In this document: positions 36,739 through 44,748 of the stretch, one piece after another
How positions within the stretch are numbered: the stretch's first letter is position 1
How the letters are laid out: every line of letters starts with the position of its first letter
Assembly: GCF_000430585.1 (NCBI RefSeq)
Contig: NZ_AUMH01000002.1
Coordinates: forward strand, 145,225 to 209,224
Length of the DNA: 64,000 bases
Origin: Alicyclobacillus herbarius DSM 13609
GTDB taxonomy: Bacteria; Bacillota; Bacilli; Alicyclobacillales; Alicyclobacillaceae
Direction: 5' to 3'
Notes under the pieces: generated by a model
The model's database searches: none
Seen by the model: the letters and a program-made list of their open reading frames with translations, nothing else
Told to the model about the DNA's origin: nothing
Made by a program: the position numbers and the translations under genes

Positions 36739-38466
36739 TTGAAGAAATCGGACGTCTTTACGCTGGAGGTTGTCAAGGACTCTCTGACAGCAATTGGTGA
36801 AGAAATGTTCTATGCGCTCGCGCGCACATCAATGAGTCCAATTATTTACGAAGTACTGGATTTCGCTTCGGGTCTTACGGATGCAAAAGGACAACTGCTC
36901 ACACAAGGAAACGGCGTGACAGGTTTCATCGGGATGTTGACGTCTATGGTCAAGGAAACGCTGAATAAGTTTCAAGATGACCTGCATCCGGGAGACATCA
37001 TAATCCTCAACGATCCGTACGGCGGTGGAGGTTCACATCTTTCGGATGTAGGACTTGTCATGCCGATTTTCTACGAAGGTGAACTTGTGGCATTTTCGGC
37101 GAATAAGGGTCATTGGACGGAAGTTGGCGGGAAGGATCCGGGTTCCTGGACGACCGACTCCACGGAAATTTATCAGGAAGGACTACAATTCCCGACAGTT
37201 AAATTGTTTGAGAAGGGGCGCCTTAACCAAGCATTAGTAGATTTGATTGCGGCAAACGTACGTTTTCCTGACCTCTCGCTTGGAGACCTGTGGGCCCAAG
37301 TGGCCGGTTTACGGACGGGAGAGAAGCGTTTCCATGAACTTTGCCGAAAGTATGGCAAAGACGTTGTTCTCCAATCTATCGATTATTTGCTTAACTATGG
37401 GGAACAACTAGCGCGAGAAGAATTGAAAAAACTGCCGAAAGGCGTGTACACGGCAGAGGATTTTATCGATGACGATGGCCTCGGAAATGGACCGTTTCGT
37501 ATCGTTTGTCAAGTGACCATTAGTAATGACGAGTTCATTGTGGATTTTACGGGTAGCGACCGACAAGCACCTGGTCCCATTAACTGCTCCTATAGTGGAC
37601 TCGTTTCGTCGGTTCGTGCCCTGTTTTTAGCGGTCACAAATCCGGGTCAAGACGTCAATGATGGTGTTTTCCGACCTCTCCGGGTGATTGCCGACAAAGG
37701 CTCTGTCATTTGTGCGGAGCGCCCAGCCCCGGTGGCAACCAATTGGGAATCGCGGAACTTTGCTGCCGATGTCGTTTGGAAGGCGCTTGCACCGATAGTG
37801 CCAGACAGGCTGACCGCTGGGCATTTGGAATCGGTATGCGCTGTCGTACTCGGTGGTGTGAAGCCAGACACGGAGGAACATTTTTTGATTGTGGAACCAT
37901 CGGTCGGCGGTTGGGGCGCTGGGTTTGGAATGGACGGACAAACTGGCCAATTCTGCATTGGGGACGGAGAGACGTACAACGTTCCCGTGGAAGTAGCTGA
38001 GACAAGGTATGGAGTTCGTGTGACTGAGTACAGTTGCCGTGCGGACGGGGCAGGCGCCGGCGAATTTCGTGGAGGATCCGGGGTTGTTCGATCCTACGAA
38101 GCCTTAACTAATGGCCAGTTTTTGACGGTTAGTTTCGGTCGACACAAATTTCTGCCTTGGGGTGCAGCCGGGGGTCACGCAGGCTCCAGGAACGAAGTAG
38201 AGATTATTCGCAAAGACGGAACACGGGAAGGGCCTTTTGGAAAATGCGCGCGGAAAGTTCTCAATCAAGGTGATGTGGTTCGTTTGATCACGGCTACAGG
38301 CGGAGGCTATGGGAACCCGTTGCATCGCGATCCCAGTAAAGTCGCCGAAGATGTGAAGAATGGATGGATTTCTCTGGAACAGGCACGAGATACATATGGC
38401 GTGCTTGTCAATCCAGAAACCTACATCGTAGATGGATTTACAGAAGAACGGAGGAAGTCATCATGA
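36739..38466 (+). CDS. hyuB: Hydantoinase/oxoprolinase subunit B (HyuB, second copy)
   Basis: A 575-residue paralogue of the HyuB at 33478, nearly collinear from KKSDVFTLEVVKDSL to DPSKVAEDVKNGWI. All family blocks are present, so nothing suggests loss of function. The start is TTG 36739 after GGGGTGG. It has no HyuA of its own directly upstream; it may use the first HyuA, giving an alternative enzyme with shifted specificity. Its last codons overlap the small cupin gene at ATGA, so the two are translationally coupled. Confidence 0.92.
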   Translation: MKKSDVFTLEVVKDSLTAIGEEMFYALARTSMSPIIYEVLDFASGLTDAKGQLLTQGNGVTGFIGMLTSMVKETLNKFQDDLHPGDIIILNDPYGGGGSHLSDVGLVMPIFYEGELVAFSANKGHWTEVGGKDPGSWTTDSTEIYQEGLQFPTVKLFEKGRLNQALVDLIAANVRFPDLSLGDLWAQVAGLRTGEKRFHELCRKYGKDVVLQSIDYLLNYGEQLAREELKKLPKGVYTAEDFIDDDGLGNGPFRIVCQVTISNDEFIVDFTGSDRQAPGPINCSYSGLVSSVRALFLAVTNPGQDVNDGVFRPLRVIADKGSVICAERPAPVATNWESRNFAADVVWKALAPIVPDRLTAGHLESVCAVVLGGVKPDTEEHFLIVEPSVGGWGAGFGMDGQTGQFCIGDGETYNVPVEVAETRYGVRVTEYSCRADGAGAGEFRGGSGVVRSYEALTNGQFLTVSFGRHKFLPWGAAGGHAGSRNEVEIIRKDGTREGPFGKCARKVLNQGDVVRLITATGGGYGNPLHRDPSKVAEDVKNGWISLEQARDTYGVLVNPETYIVDGFTEERRKSS

Positions 38467-38780
38467 TTCTCGTACATGAGCACGATGTGGAATCAGAAGG
38501 CAATGGCTATGCACTCAAGTTGCTGTTGGAAAACGAAGGAACCCGCCTTGGCATTGTCACGATCCCAGCCGGTACTCGAATTCCTTTCAAAGGTACAGGA
38601 GCCCATGAACAGGATGAGTATTCTTACATCGTAAAGGGGTCACTAGTGATTCAAGCGGGGGATAAGCTATATCGCGTTCAAGCTGGTGACGCAACGCTCA
38701 TCCCAGCTGGGGAAGCCCATTGGTGCTACAACGACGGGAACGAGGATGCTTTGATTGTATGGTCGTTGGTTAGGGGGTAA
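38463..38780 (+). CDS. Small single-domain cupin protein
   Basis: A 105-residue cupin. The first cupin motif is GAHEQDEYSYIVKGSLVIQ and the second AGDATLIPAGEAHWCYND, with the metal-type His and Glu at the expected places. It could be a small isomerase, an accessory protein or a sensor; cupins of this size often accompany hydantoinase and lactam clusters. ATG 38463 overlaps the upstream hyuB stop (ATGA) and GGAGGAAG lies in front of it. Confidence 0.85.
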   Translation: MILVHEHDVESEGNGYALKLLLENEGTRLGIVTIPAGTRIPFKGTGAHEQDEYSYIVKGSLVIQAGDKLYRVQAGDATLIPAGEAHWCYNDGNEDALIVWSLVRG

Positions 38781-38793
38781 TTTTCTGTGGTTC

Positions 38794-38831
38794 CATGCAG
38801 CGATATTGTGTGCCAAGCAACGCTGCATGGG
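38794..38831 (+). other. Perfect 10-bp stem-loop after the cupin gene
   Basis: CCATGCAGCG (38794-38803) and CGCTGCATGG (38822-38831) pair without mismatch around an 18-base loop, 13 bases beyond the cupin stop. No T-run follows. It lies inside the gene row and may tune the level of the downstream racemase mRNA. Confidence 0.5.
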
Positions 38832-38905
38832 GCGGTAGAAACCTGAGTGCCGTTTTCCTGAATAGTGTCGGTCTCTTATGCACAATTCGCGAAGGAGGTT
38901 ATCCG

Positions 38906-39673
38906 ATGAACGCTGAAAGGACAAACGTGGAAAAGAAAATTCTATGGATTAACCCGGTTGCAACCGATGTCTACGATGAGGCTATGTTTCAAATGTTTCA
39001 AGATGTAAAAGACCCCTCCACGACGGTCAACGTCCTCTCTTTTCCACCCACTGGACCAACGCACCTAGAATACAACTGCTACGAGATGATGGTCATGCCG
39101 CAATTGATGAAGGCGATTCGAAAAGCAGAGGATCAGGGCTACGATGCAGCTGTGATTGGCTGTTTTTATGATCCGGGTCTTCGTGCAGCGAGAGAGATTG
39201 CTCGAAACATGACCGTAACAGCACCGGCGGAAGCGTGTCTCCGACTTGCCGCAACATTGGGTGACACGGTTTCCATCATCGTAGGAAGACGAAAATGGAT
39301 TCCCGAGATGCGAGAAAACGTGTACAAATACGGATACGGTGAAAAACTGGCCTCCTTCAAGGTACTCGACATGGGGGTTCACGATTTTCAGGTTGACCAC
39401 AATAACACTAAACAGCGCATTCTCCACGCAGCACAGGAAGCAGTCCATAAAGACGGCGCCGAGGTTGTGATTCTTGGCTGCACCATCGAATTTGGGTTCT
39501 ATCAAGAAGTTCAACGTCAAGTTGGCGTACCCGTTCTAGATGCTACCATTGTACCATTGAAATACGCGGAATATTTAGTGGATCTGCGTCGAAAATTCGG
39601 TTGGGGACATAGCAAGGTTGCGGGGTACGAAAGCCCGTCTGAACAAGAAGTTTCTACTTGGTTTTTGTTTTAA
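38906..39673 (+). CDS. Aspartate/glutamate/hydantoin racemase-family protein
   Basis: A 255-residue cofactor-independent racemase of the Asp/Glu/hydantoin group. The two catalytic cysteines are placed as expected: AVIGCFYDPGLRAAREI (about residue 80) and VVILGCTIEFGFY (about 190). The N-terminus KILWINPVATDVYDEAM matches hydantoin racemases (HyuE). GAAGGAGG precedes ATG 38906. In a hyu locus it would interconvert D- and L-forms of the cyclic substrate or its product. Glutamate racemase or maleate isomerase-like activity is less likely but not excluded. Confidence 0.88.
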   Translation: MNAERTNVEKKILWINPVATDVYDEAMFQMFQDVKDPSTTVNVLSFPPTGPTHLEYNCYEMMVMPQLMKAIRKAEDQGYDAAVIGCFYDPGLRAAREIARNMTVTAPAEACLRLAATLGDTVSIIVGRRKWIPEMRENVYKYGYGEKLASFKVLDMGVHDFQVDHNNTKQRILHAAQEAVHKDGAEVVILGCTIEFGFYQEVQRQVGVPVLDATIVPLKYAEYLVDLRRKFGWGHSKVAGYESPSEQEVSTWFLF

Positions 39674-39762
39674 ATACTTGTTTTAAATACCTATAAAAGC
39701 ATAGATTTACGGTGACGAATGAAAGCGTATACTCCAACGAATTTTGCAAAGGAGACGTATCG

Positions 39763-41790
39763 ATGCAGAATAAACGACTTGCAATTGACATCGGCGGCAC
39801 ATTTACGGACTTGGTTTTATTCAATGAAGAAAGTCAGACTTATCAGATCCACAAAGTTTTGACGACACCGGAAAACCAAGCAAAAGGCGTTCTTCAAGGG
39901 ATGACGGAACTCATCGATCGGTTTGCAGAAATCTCGTATTTTGTGCATGGAACAACCTCTGGATTAAACGCGTTTTTGGAGAGAAAAGGCGCGCATGCGG
40001 CACTTTTAACGACGGAAGGGTTTCGCGATGTTTATGAGATTGCTCGCGCGAACCGCCCGGATATGTACAGCATCCAGTATCAAAAACCGACCCCGCTCAT
40101 CAGCCGAAGAGATGTGTATGAAGTGCCCGAGCGAATCTTGGCGGACGGGACCGTCGAAAAACCATTGGACCGACATGTGATGAAAAAGTTGGCCGAAGAA
40201 ATTGCGAGCAAAGGCTATCAATCCGTCGTTGTCTGCCTTCTTCATGCATACAAAAATCCGGTGCACGAGCAGTTGATTCAGGAAGTATTTGAAGACGTTG
40301 CGCCGCACATTTCGTTGAGCCTGTCCCATGATGTCGCTCGCGAGTGGCGTGAATATGAACGCACAAGTACCACGGTTATCAACGGGTATATAGCCCCTAT
40401 CGTAGAGAAATACCTCACAACGTTGGAAAACGAGACATCATCGCGTGGACTCAAGGGTGATATTTTCATCATGCAATCGAACGGTGGCGTTATGACTTCA
40501 AAGGTAGCGAAGCGCCATCCCATTCAAACGTTGTTGTCCGGCCCTGTAGGTGGCACGATCGGCGGTATCAATCTGTCCAAGTTGACAGGGTCGAACAATT
40601 TGATTTGCGTAGACATGGGTGGGACGAGCTTTGATGTAAGCATGGTGATTGATGGTAAACCAGACGTTACATCTGAGACGCAGTTGGAAGGTTTTCCAAT
40701 CCTGACACCGATGGTGAATATTCATACGATTGGTGCGGGAGGCGGTTCCATCGCTTGGATCGAAGCAGGTGGACTACGTGTGGGACCGAAGAGCGCCGGA
40801 GCGTTCCCAGGGCCAGCTTGCTACGGGCGTGGTGGAACAGAACCGACTGTGACGGATGCAAATGTGGTCCTGCAGAGAATTGATGCGAACGGGTTTTTAG
40901 GCGGGAAGATGAAACTGGATGAAGATGCAGCCTACCGTGCCGTGGCAAATCTCGCGGAACGACTGCGACTAGATCCGATTCAAACCGCTGAGGGGATTTG
41001 TGACATTGCCAACGCGAAAATGGCGGACGCCATCCGCACGCTGACCGTGCGCCGGGGCATTGACCCACGAGACTTCACGTTGGTTGCCTTTGGTGGAGCA
41101 GGACCCATGCACGCCGTCTTTATCGCCGACTTACTAGATATGAAACGCGTCCTTGTGCCAGCTGCAGCAGGTGTCTTTTCGGCTTGGGGTATGCTCCAGA
41201 CCGACCTCCGTCATGACGCGGTCCGTACATTCTATCGGAGTGTGACGGACGTTAAGGATGAGTTGGAGCCGGTCTATCAGGAGATGGAGCAGGAGATTGC
41301 TGGTGTTTTGGCATACCAGGATATTCCCAAAGACAAAATGACCTTCTATCGAACTGCCGATCTTCGCTATGTTGGCCAAGAATATACGGTCAATGTACCC
41401 AGTGACTGTTCGTTGGATGAGTTAATTACCCGTTTCCACGACATGCATCAGAATATCTATGGACACAACAATCCGAATGGTATGGTCGAATTTGTGAACC
41501 TCCGTGTCATTGGCTACGGATCCTTGAATCAAACGGCGGATTCAACCAACAAGGATGTGGCTGCAACAACCGTGGAAACAGAAGAAACCCCTGCACCGCG
41601 TGTCGTGAAATCCATCATTTTTGGCGGGAACAAAGTCGCGGCTCCGGTGTTTACCCGAAATATGCTCAAACCCGGCCATGCGATTCAGGGTCCGGTCATC
41701 ATTGAAGGTGTGGAAGCGACCGCCGTTGTACCGCCTCGACATGCAGTTACAGTCGATCCGTTTGGCAACCTGGAAATTACAAAGGAGTGA
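39763..41790 (+). CDS. hyuA: Hydantoinase/oxoprolinase subunit A (HyuA, second copy)
   Basis: A 675-residue HyuA that is clearly diverged from the first copy. ASKHA motifs: RLAIDIGGTFTDLVLF and LICVDMGGTSFDVSMV. Others: FVHGTTSGLNAFLERKG, REWREYERTSTTVINGY, GAGGGSIAWIEAGG, AFGGAGPMHAVFIADL. AAAGGAG at 39748-39754 sets ATG 39763 rather than the longer frame from 39712. It pairs with the frameshifted hyuB that follows 5 bases later. The different sequence suggests a second substrate, not redundancy. Confidence 0.92.
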   Translation: MQNKRLAIDIGGTFTDLVLFNEESQTYQIHKVLTTPENQAKGVLQGMTELIDRFAEISYFVHGTTSGLNAFLERKGAHAALLTTEGFRDVYEIARANRPDMYSIQYQKPTPLISRRDVYEVPERILADGTVEKPLDRHVMKKLAEEIASKGYQSVVVCLLHAYKNPVHEQLIQEVFEDVAPHISLSLSHDVAREWREYERTSTTVINGYIAPIVEKYLTTLENETSSRGLKGDIFIMQSNGGVMTSKVAKRHPIQTLLSGPVGGTIGGINLSKLTGSNNLICVDMGGTSFDVSMVIDGKPDVTSETQLEGFPILTPMVNIHTIGAGGGSIAWIEAGGLRVGPKSAGAFPGPACYGRGGTEPTVTDANVVLQRIDANGFLGGKMKLDEDAAYRAVANLAERLRLDPIQTAEGICDIANAKMADAIRTLTVRRGIDPRDFTLVAFGGAGPMHAVFIADLLDMKRVLVPAAAGVFSAWGMLQTDLRHDAVRTFYRSVTDVKDELEPVYQEMEQEIAGVLAYQDIPKDKMTFYRTADLRYVGQEYTVNVPSDCSLDELITRFHDMHQNIYGHNNPNGMVEFVNLRVIGYGSLNQTADSTNKDVAATTVETEETPAPRVVKSIIFGGNKVAAPVFTRNMLKPGHAIQGPVIIEGVEATAVVPPRHAVTVDPFGNLEITKE

Positions 41791-41795
41791 TTCAA

Positions 41796-43525
41796 ATGGC
41801 CAACCCGATCACCACAGAAATTATCCGAAATGCGCTTATCAGTGCAGCAGAAGAGATGAATGCCAGTCTTGCAAGGAGTGCATATTCTCCGATTATCTAC
41901 GAAATGAAGGACTGTAGCGTCGGAATTTTTAGTAAACACGCAGAACTGCTTGGTCAATCCGCGGGATTGCCTATCTTTTTAGGGAACCTTGATCACTGCA
42001 TTCGACTGACAACGGAGTCCATCGGCGGCATCGAGAATTACAAACCGGGCGATCTTTACATTCTAAATGACTCCTATTTAACCGGTACGCACCTAAATGA
42101 CATTACGACCATTTCCCCGATTTTCTATAAGGATGATTTAGTTGGGTTCGCGGCGACGCGAGCGCATTGGCTGGATATCGGTGCGAAGGACCCAGGATAC
42201 CCCATGGATGCAACGGAGATCTATCAAGAGGGAATCCGGATCCCCCCCGTCAAGCTGTATGACGGCGGTGTTCCTCGACATGATGTAATCCACATGCTGA
42301 CGATCAACAGCCGGTTTTTACGGAAGCGGCATTCGGGGACTTGGGCGCACAAATCGCCGCTTGTCGAACCGGTGAAAAACGATTCAAGGAGATCATTGGG
42401 CGGTTTGGTCTCGATACTGTGAATGAAGCGATTGAAGATATTTTCGCTCAATCAGCCCGAATGGACCGTGAATTCATCATGTCAATTCCTGACGGCGTTT
42501 ACGAGGCGGAAGGATTTCTCGACAATGACGGACACAATACAGAGCCTGTTGTCGTCAAGGTCAAAGTTGAAATCCGGGGCGAGCATATGACGATCGATCT
42601 CACCGGATCCAGTCCGCAACAGCAAGGTCAAACGAATTGCGGGTTTGCGCAGACCGTCTCGGCGTGCCGCGTTGCTTTTAAAGACCTTGTCAATCCGCAT
42701 TCACCGGTTACCGGAGGGAATTTCCGAACGCTTCACGTCATTGCTCCGGAAGGAACCATTTTCAATGCGAAAGCTCCAGCTCCATGCGGTTGGTATTTTT
42801 CCGCCCTTGGTCTTCTCATCGATTTGGTGGTTAAGGCACTGTCACCAAGCTTGAAAGAGCAGTGCGCGGCCGCGCACTATGGAGACTCGATGGTGGTTAC
42901 GTTCGCTGGTGTGGATTCAAAAACCGGCTCCCCATTCTTGAGTGTCGAGGCCACGGCTGGCGGTTGGGGTGGATTTGCTGCACATGACGGACAAAATGGT
43001 CTGATTAACAACGTAAACGGCGATTTTAAGAATATGCCGATTGAGATTTTCGAGACCAAGTATCCGATTAAAATGACCACCTATGCCCTTCGTCAAGACT
43101 CCGGTGGTGCTGGGGAGAAGCGAGGAGGTACTGGAGTCATTCGCGGATACGAGATGCGAACCGATTCATCCTACGTGTATTTATGGTTTGAACGTTCAAA
43201 AACGCCAGCTTGGGGTCTGTTTGGTGGAAAAGATGGAGCGAAACCGAAGGTACTCATCCAATCACCGGATGGAGAAACCGTGGAATTGTTGAAGGTTAAT
43301 GCCAAACCGTTGAAATACGGGACGGTCGTCACTGCGTATACCGGCGGCGGAGGAGGATTTGGGCATCCCTTCGACCGAGATCCAGAACAAGTCCTTCAAG
43401 ATGTGAAAAACATGTACGTATCTGTTGAAGCTGCAAAATACGATTATGGTGTTGTCATCGATCCAGATACATTGGAACTGGACACAATTGCAACAATCCG
43501 ATATCGTACGGCAAATCAAACATGA
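41796..43525 (+). pseudogene. hyuB: HyuB, third copy, frameshifted at a T-run
   Basis: AAAGGAGTGA (41781-41790) precedes ATG 41796 and the frame reads ARSAYSPIIYEMKDCSVGIF, YILNDSYLTGTHLND and MDATEIYQEGIRIPPVKL like any HyuB. At CGG TTTTT ACGG (T-run 42315-42319) the frame shifts; the first frame ends at 42422, and the rest (GAQIAACRTGEKRFKEI, then VDLTGSS-like DLTGSSPQQQGQTNCGF, VEATAGGWGGFAAHDG) continues in the next frame to TGA 43525. Six Ts (or three) would restore one 577-residue protein. Homopolymer error, a real mutation, or slippage-based expression are all possible. Everything else is well conserved. Confidence 0.85.
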
Positions 43526-43554
43526 ACCATGGTCATTGCTTCGTTTCATGTACG

Positions 43555-43797
43555 TCCGGCATGGGCGGTCTCTCTAGGGTGAAAGTCCCGAACGGGGGTT
43601 GGCGACATACCTACCATTAGCCAAGAGCAAGGGTGTCCATCGCGAGGTGGAATCTGAAGGAAGCTGGAGGCAAACTCTCGACCCGAGGTACACGAATCGC
43701 ATCTGAGGTGGACGACTTCGATAAGGAGTTAGAGAAGCGTGGACACCGGTTCGTCCGTAATGCAGATGTGCCTGATTTGACGGTTACGCGAGGCTAA
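43555..43797 (+). mobile_element. Group II intron relic: 5' ribozyme part joined to a reverse transcriptase piece
   Basis: TAGGGTGAAAGTCCCGAACG, GTTAGC-like TTAGCCAAGAGCAAGG, GGTGTCCATCGCGAGGTGG and ACCCGAGGTACACGAATCGC are conserved pieces of bacterial group II intron domain I. About 145 bases in, the sequence jumps into the reverse transcriptase: DDFDKELEKRGHRFVRNADV, where YADD of the active site has become NADV, and a stop follows at 43795. More than 1.5 kb of the intron is missing. Confidence 0.8.
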
Positions 43798-43890
43798 CGT
43801 GCGTGTGGTACAAACTTGCGCCTACAACCCGCGCCACATCAAGGGTACTGTCAAACTTGAGTTAAAAATCATACTATCTGACCCTCTTTC

Positions 43891-44581
43891 CTAGGCAGTT
43901 GCTGAAGGGTTCAGGTGGCGTAGCTGTAATGGCTCCATCGGGTCCAAGACGCAGGAGCATTTCCAGTGATGATGGATTTGCAGAGGATTCAGATTGCATG
44001 CCCAAGCCGCCCAGGCGTGCCGGACGTCCGTAGACAGTATGTCCCGTTCTAAGAAGCGCTGGAGTGGCGTACGGGCCTCGTCAAACCATTTACGAACCTT
44101 GCTTCCTTCTCGCCGCTTCCGGATGATTTTGCGTATGGGCAGACAAGCGTTGGCGTCAAGCCATCCGTAGACCGTATTGAGCCAGTCTACATGTTGGGGT
44201 GTATCGTAACGAGCGTAGCCCACAATCTCACGTACGAGGGCACGGTTTTTCTGTTCCACATGGGCATTGTCGCTCTTTTTGTAGGGGCGGCTGCGGGTAA
44301 ACTGCAGGCCGCGCTGCTTGGTGAACTGGAGTAGGGCCATTCATCGAGAATCCGCTGGAGGGCGTCGAGTACAGCCCTCTGGCTGCGTCCAAGGATAGCC
44401 CCCGCCGTCGACTGTAGCCGGTGACCATGTCCACGACGGAGACGGCGTACTTTCTCGCATATCCGAGTGTGGTCACGACCTCGTCGATAATCTGGGATTT
44501 CTGGGACCTGGTCTTGGCCCCGTGGTAGCGCCCCCGGGCATTGGCAAGGTACTCTCGACGGCTTTTCATGGACATACGCAC
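43891..44581 (-). pseudogene. Integrase-core transposase (IS481-like), internally deleted
   Basis: On the minus strand the N-terminus (MSMKSRREYLANARGRYHGA, then SQIIDEVVTTLGYARKYAV) begins at about 44575. A large deletion removes the middle. The C-terminal piece (LQFTRSRPYKKSDNAHVEQK, NRALVREIVGYARYDT, LNTVYGWLDANACLPIRKI) runs to 43891 in another frame. The piece KSDNAHVEQKN contains the last catalytic Glu of the rve core. The upstream side carries two tandem 32-base repeats that may be transposase sites. Confidence 0.75.
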
Positions 44582-44585
44582 GACG

Positions 44586-44652
44586 ATCCCTTCGGTTCGA
44601 TTTCGAGATGAGTGATCTCAATCCCTTTCGGTTAGATTTTAACCGAGTGATC
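44586..44652. repeat. Two imperfect 32-base tandem repeats
   Basis: 44586-44617 and 44621-44652 both follow the pattern ATCCCTT(T)CGGTT...GAGTGATC with a 35-base period. They lie at the start side of the integrase relic and just before the promoter of the chimeric regulator. They are probably end repeats of that element. Confidence 0.6.
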
Positions 44653-44660
44653 GCGAGCTA

Positions 44661-44689
44661 TTTACAAACTCCTGTGATAGGTGTACTAT
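44661..44689 (+). promoter_or_regulatory. Sigma-A promoter of the LacI/DeoR chimeric regulator
   Basis: TTTACA (44661-44666) and TACTAT (44684-44689) are separated by 17 bases. The predicted transcription start (about 44696) falls at the first base of the large palindrome. Confidence 0.7.
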
Positions 44690-44695
44690 ACTACT

Positions 44696-44732
44696 GCAAC
44701 TGAATACGTTTGCAGCAAACGTATTCAGTTGC
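44696..44732. promoter_or_regulatory. Perfect palindromic operator with 18-bp arms
   Basis: GCAACTGAATACGTTTGC (44696-44713) and its exact complement (44715-44732) flank a single A at 44714. The 37-base palindrome starts at the predicted transcription start and ends just before the ribosome binding site AGGTGA of the regulator gene. Its core GAATACGTTTGC resembles neither a plain LacI cre site nor a DeoR site. An autorepressor site is the simplest reading; as RNA it would also form a very stable hairpin in the leader. Confidence 0.8.
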
Positions 44733-44748
44733 TGAGAGGTGATGACTG

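Noticed and set aside
44696..44732. Reading the large palindrome as a terminator of upstream transcription
   Set aside because: No T-run follows, and it coincides with the predicted start site of the regulator, which fits an operator better.
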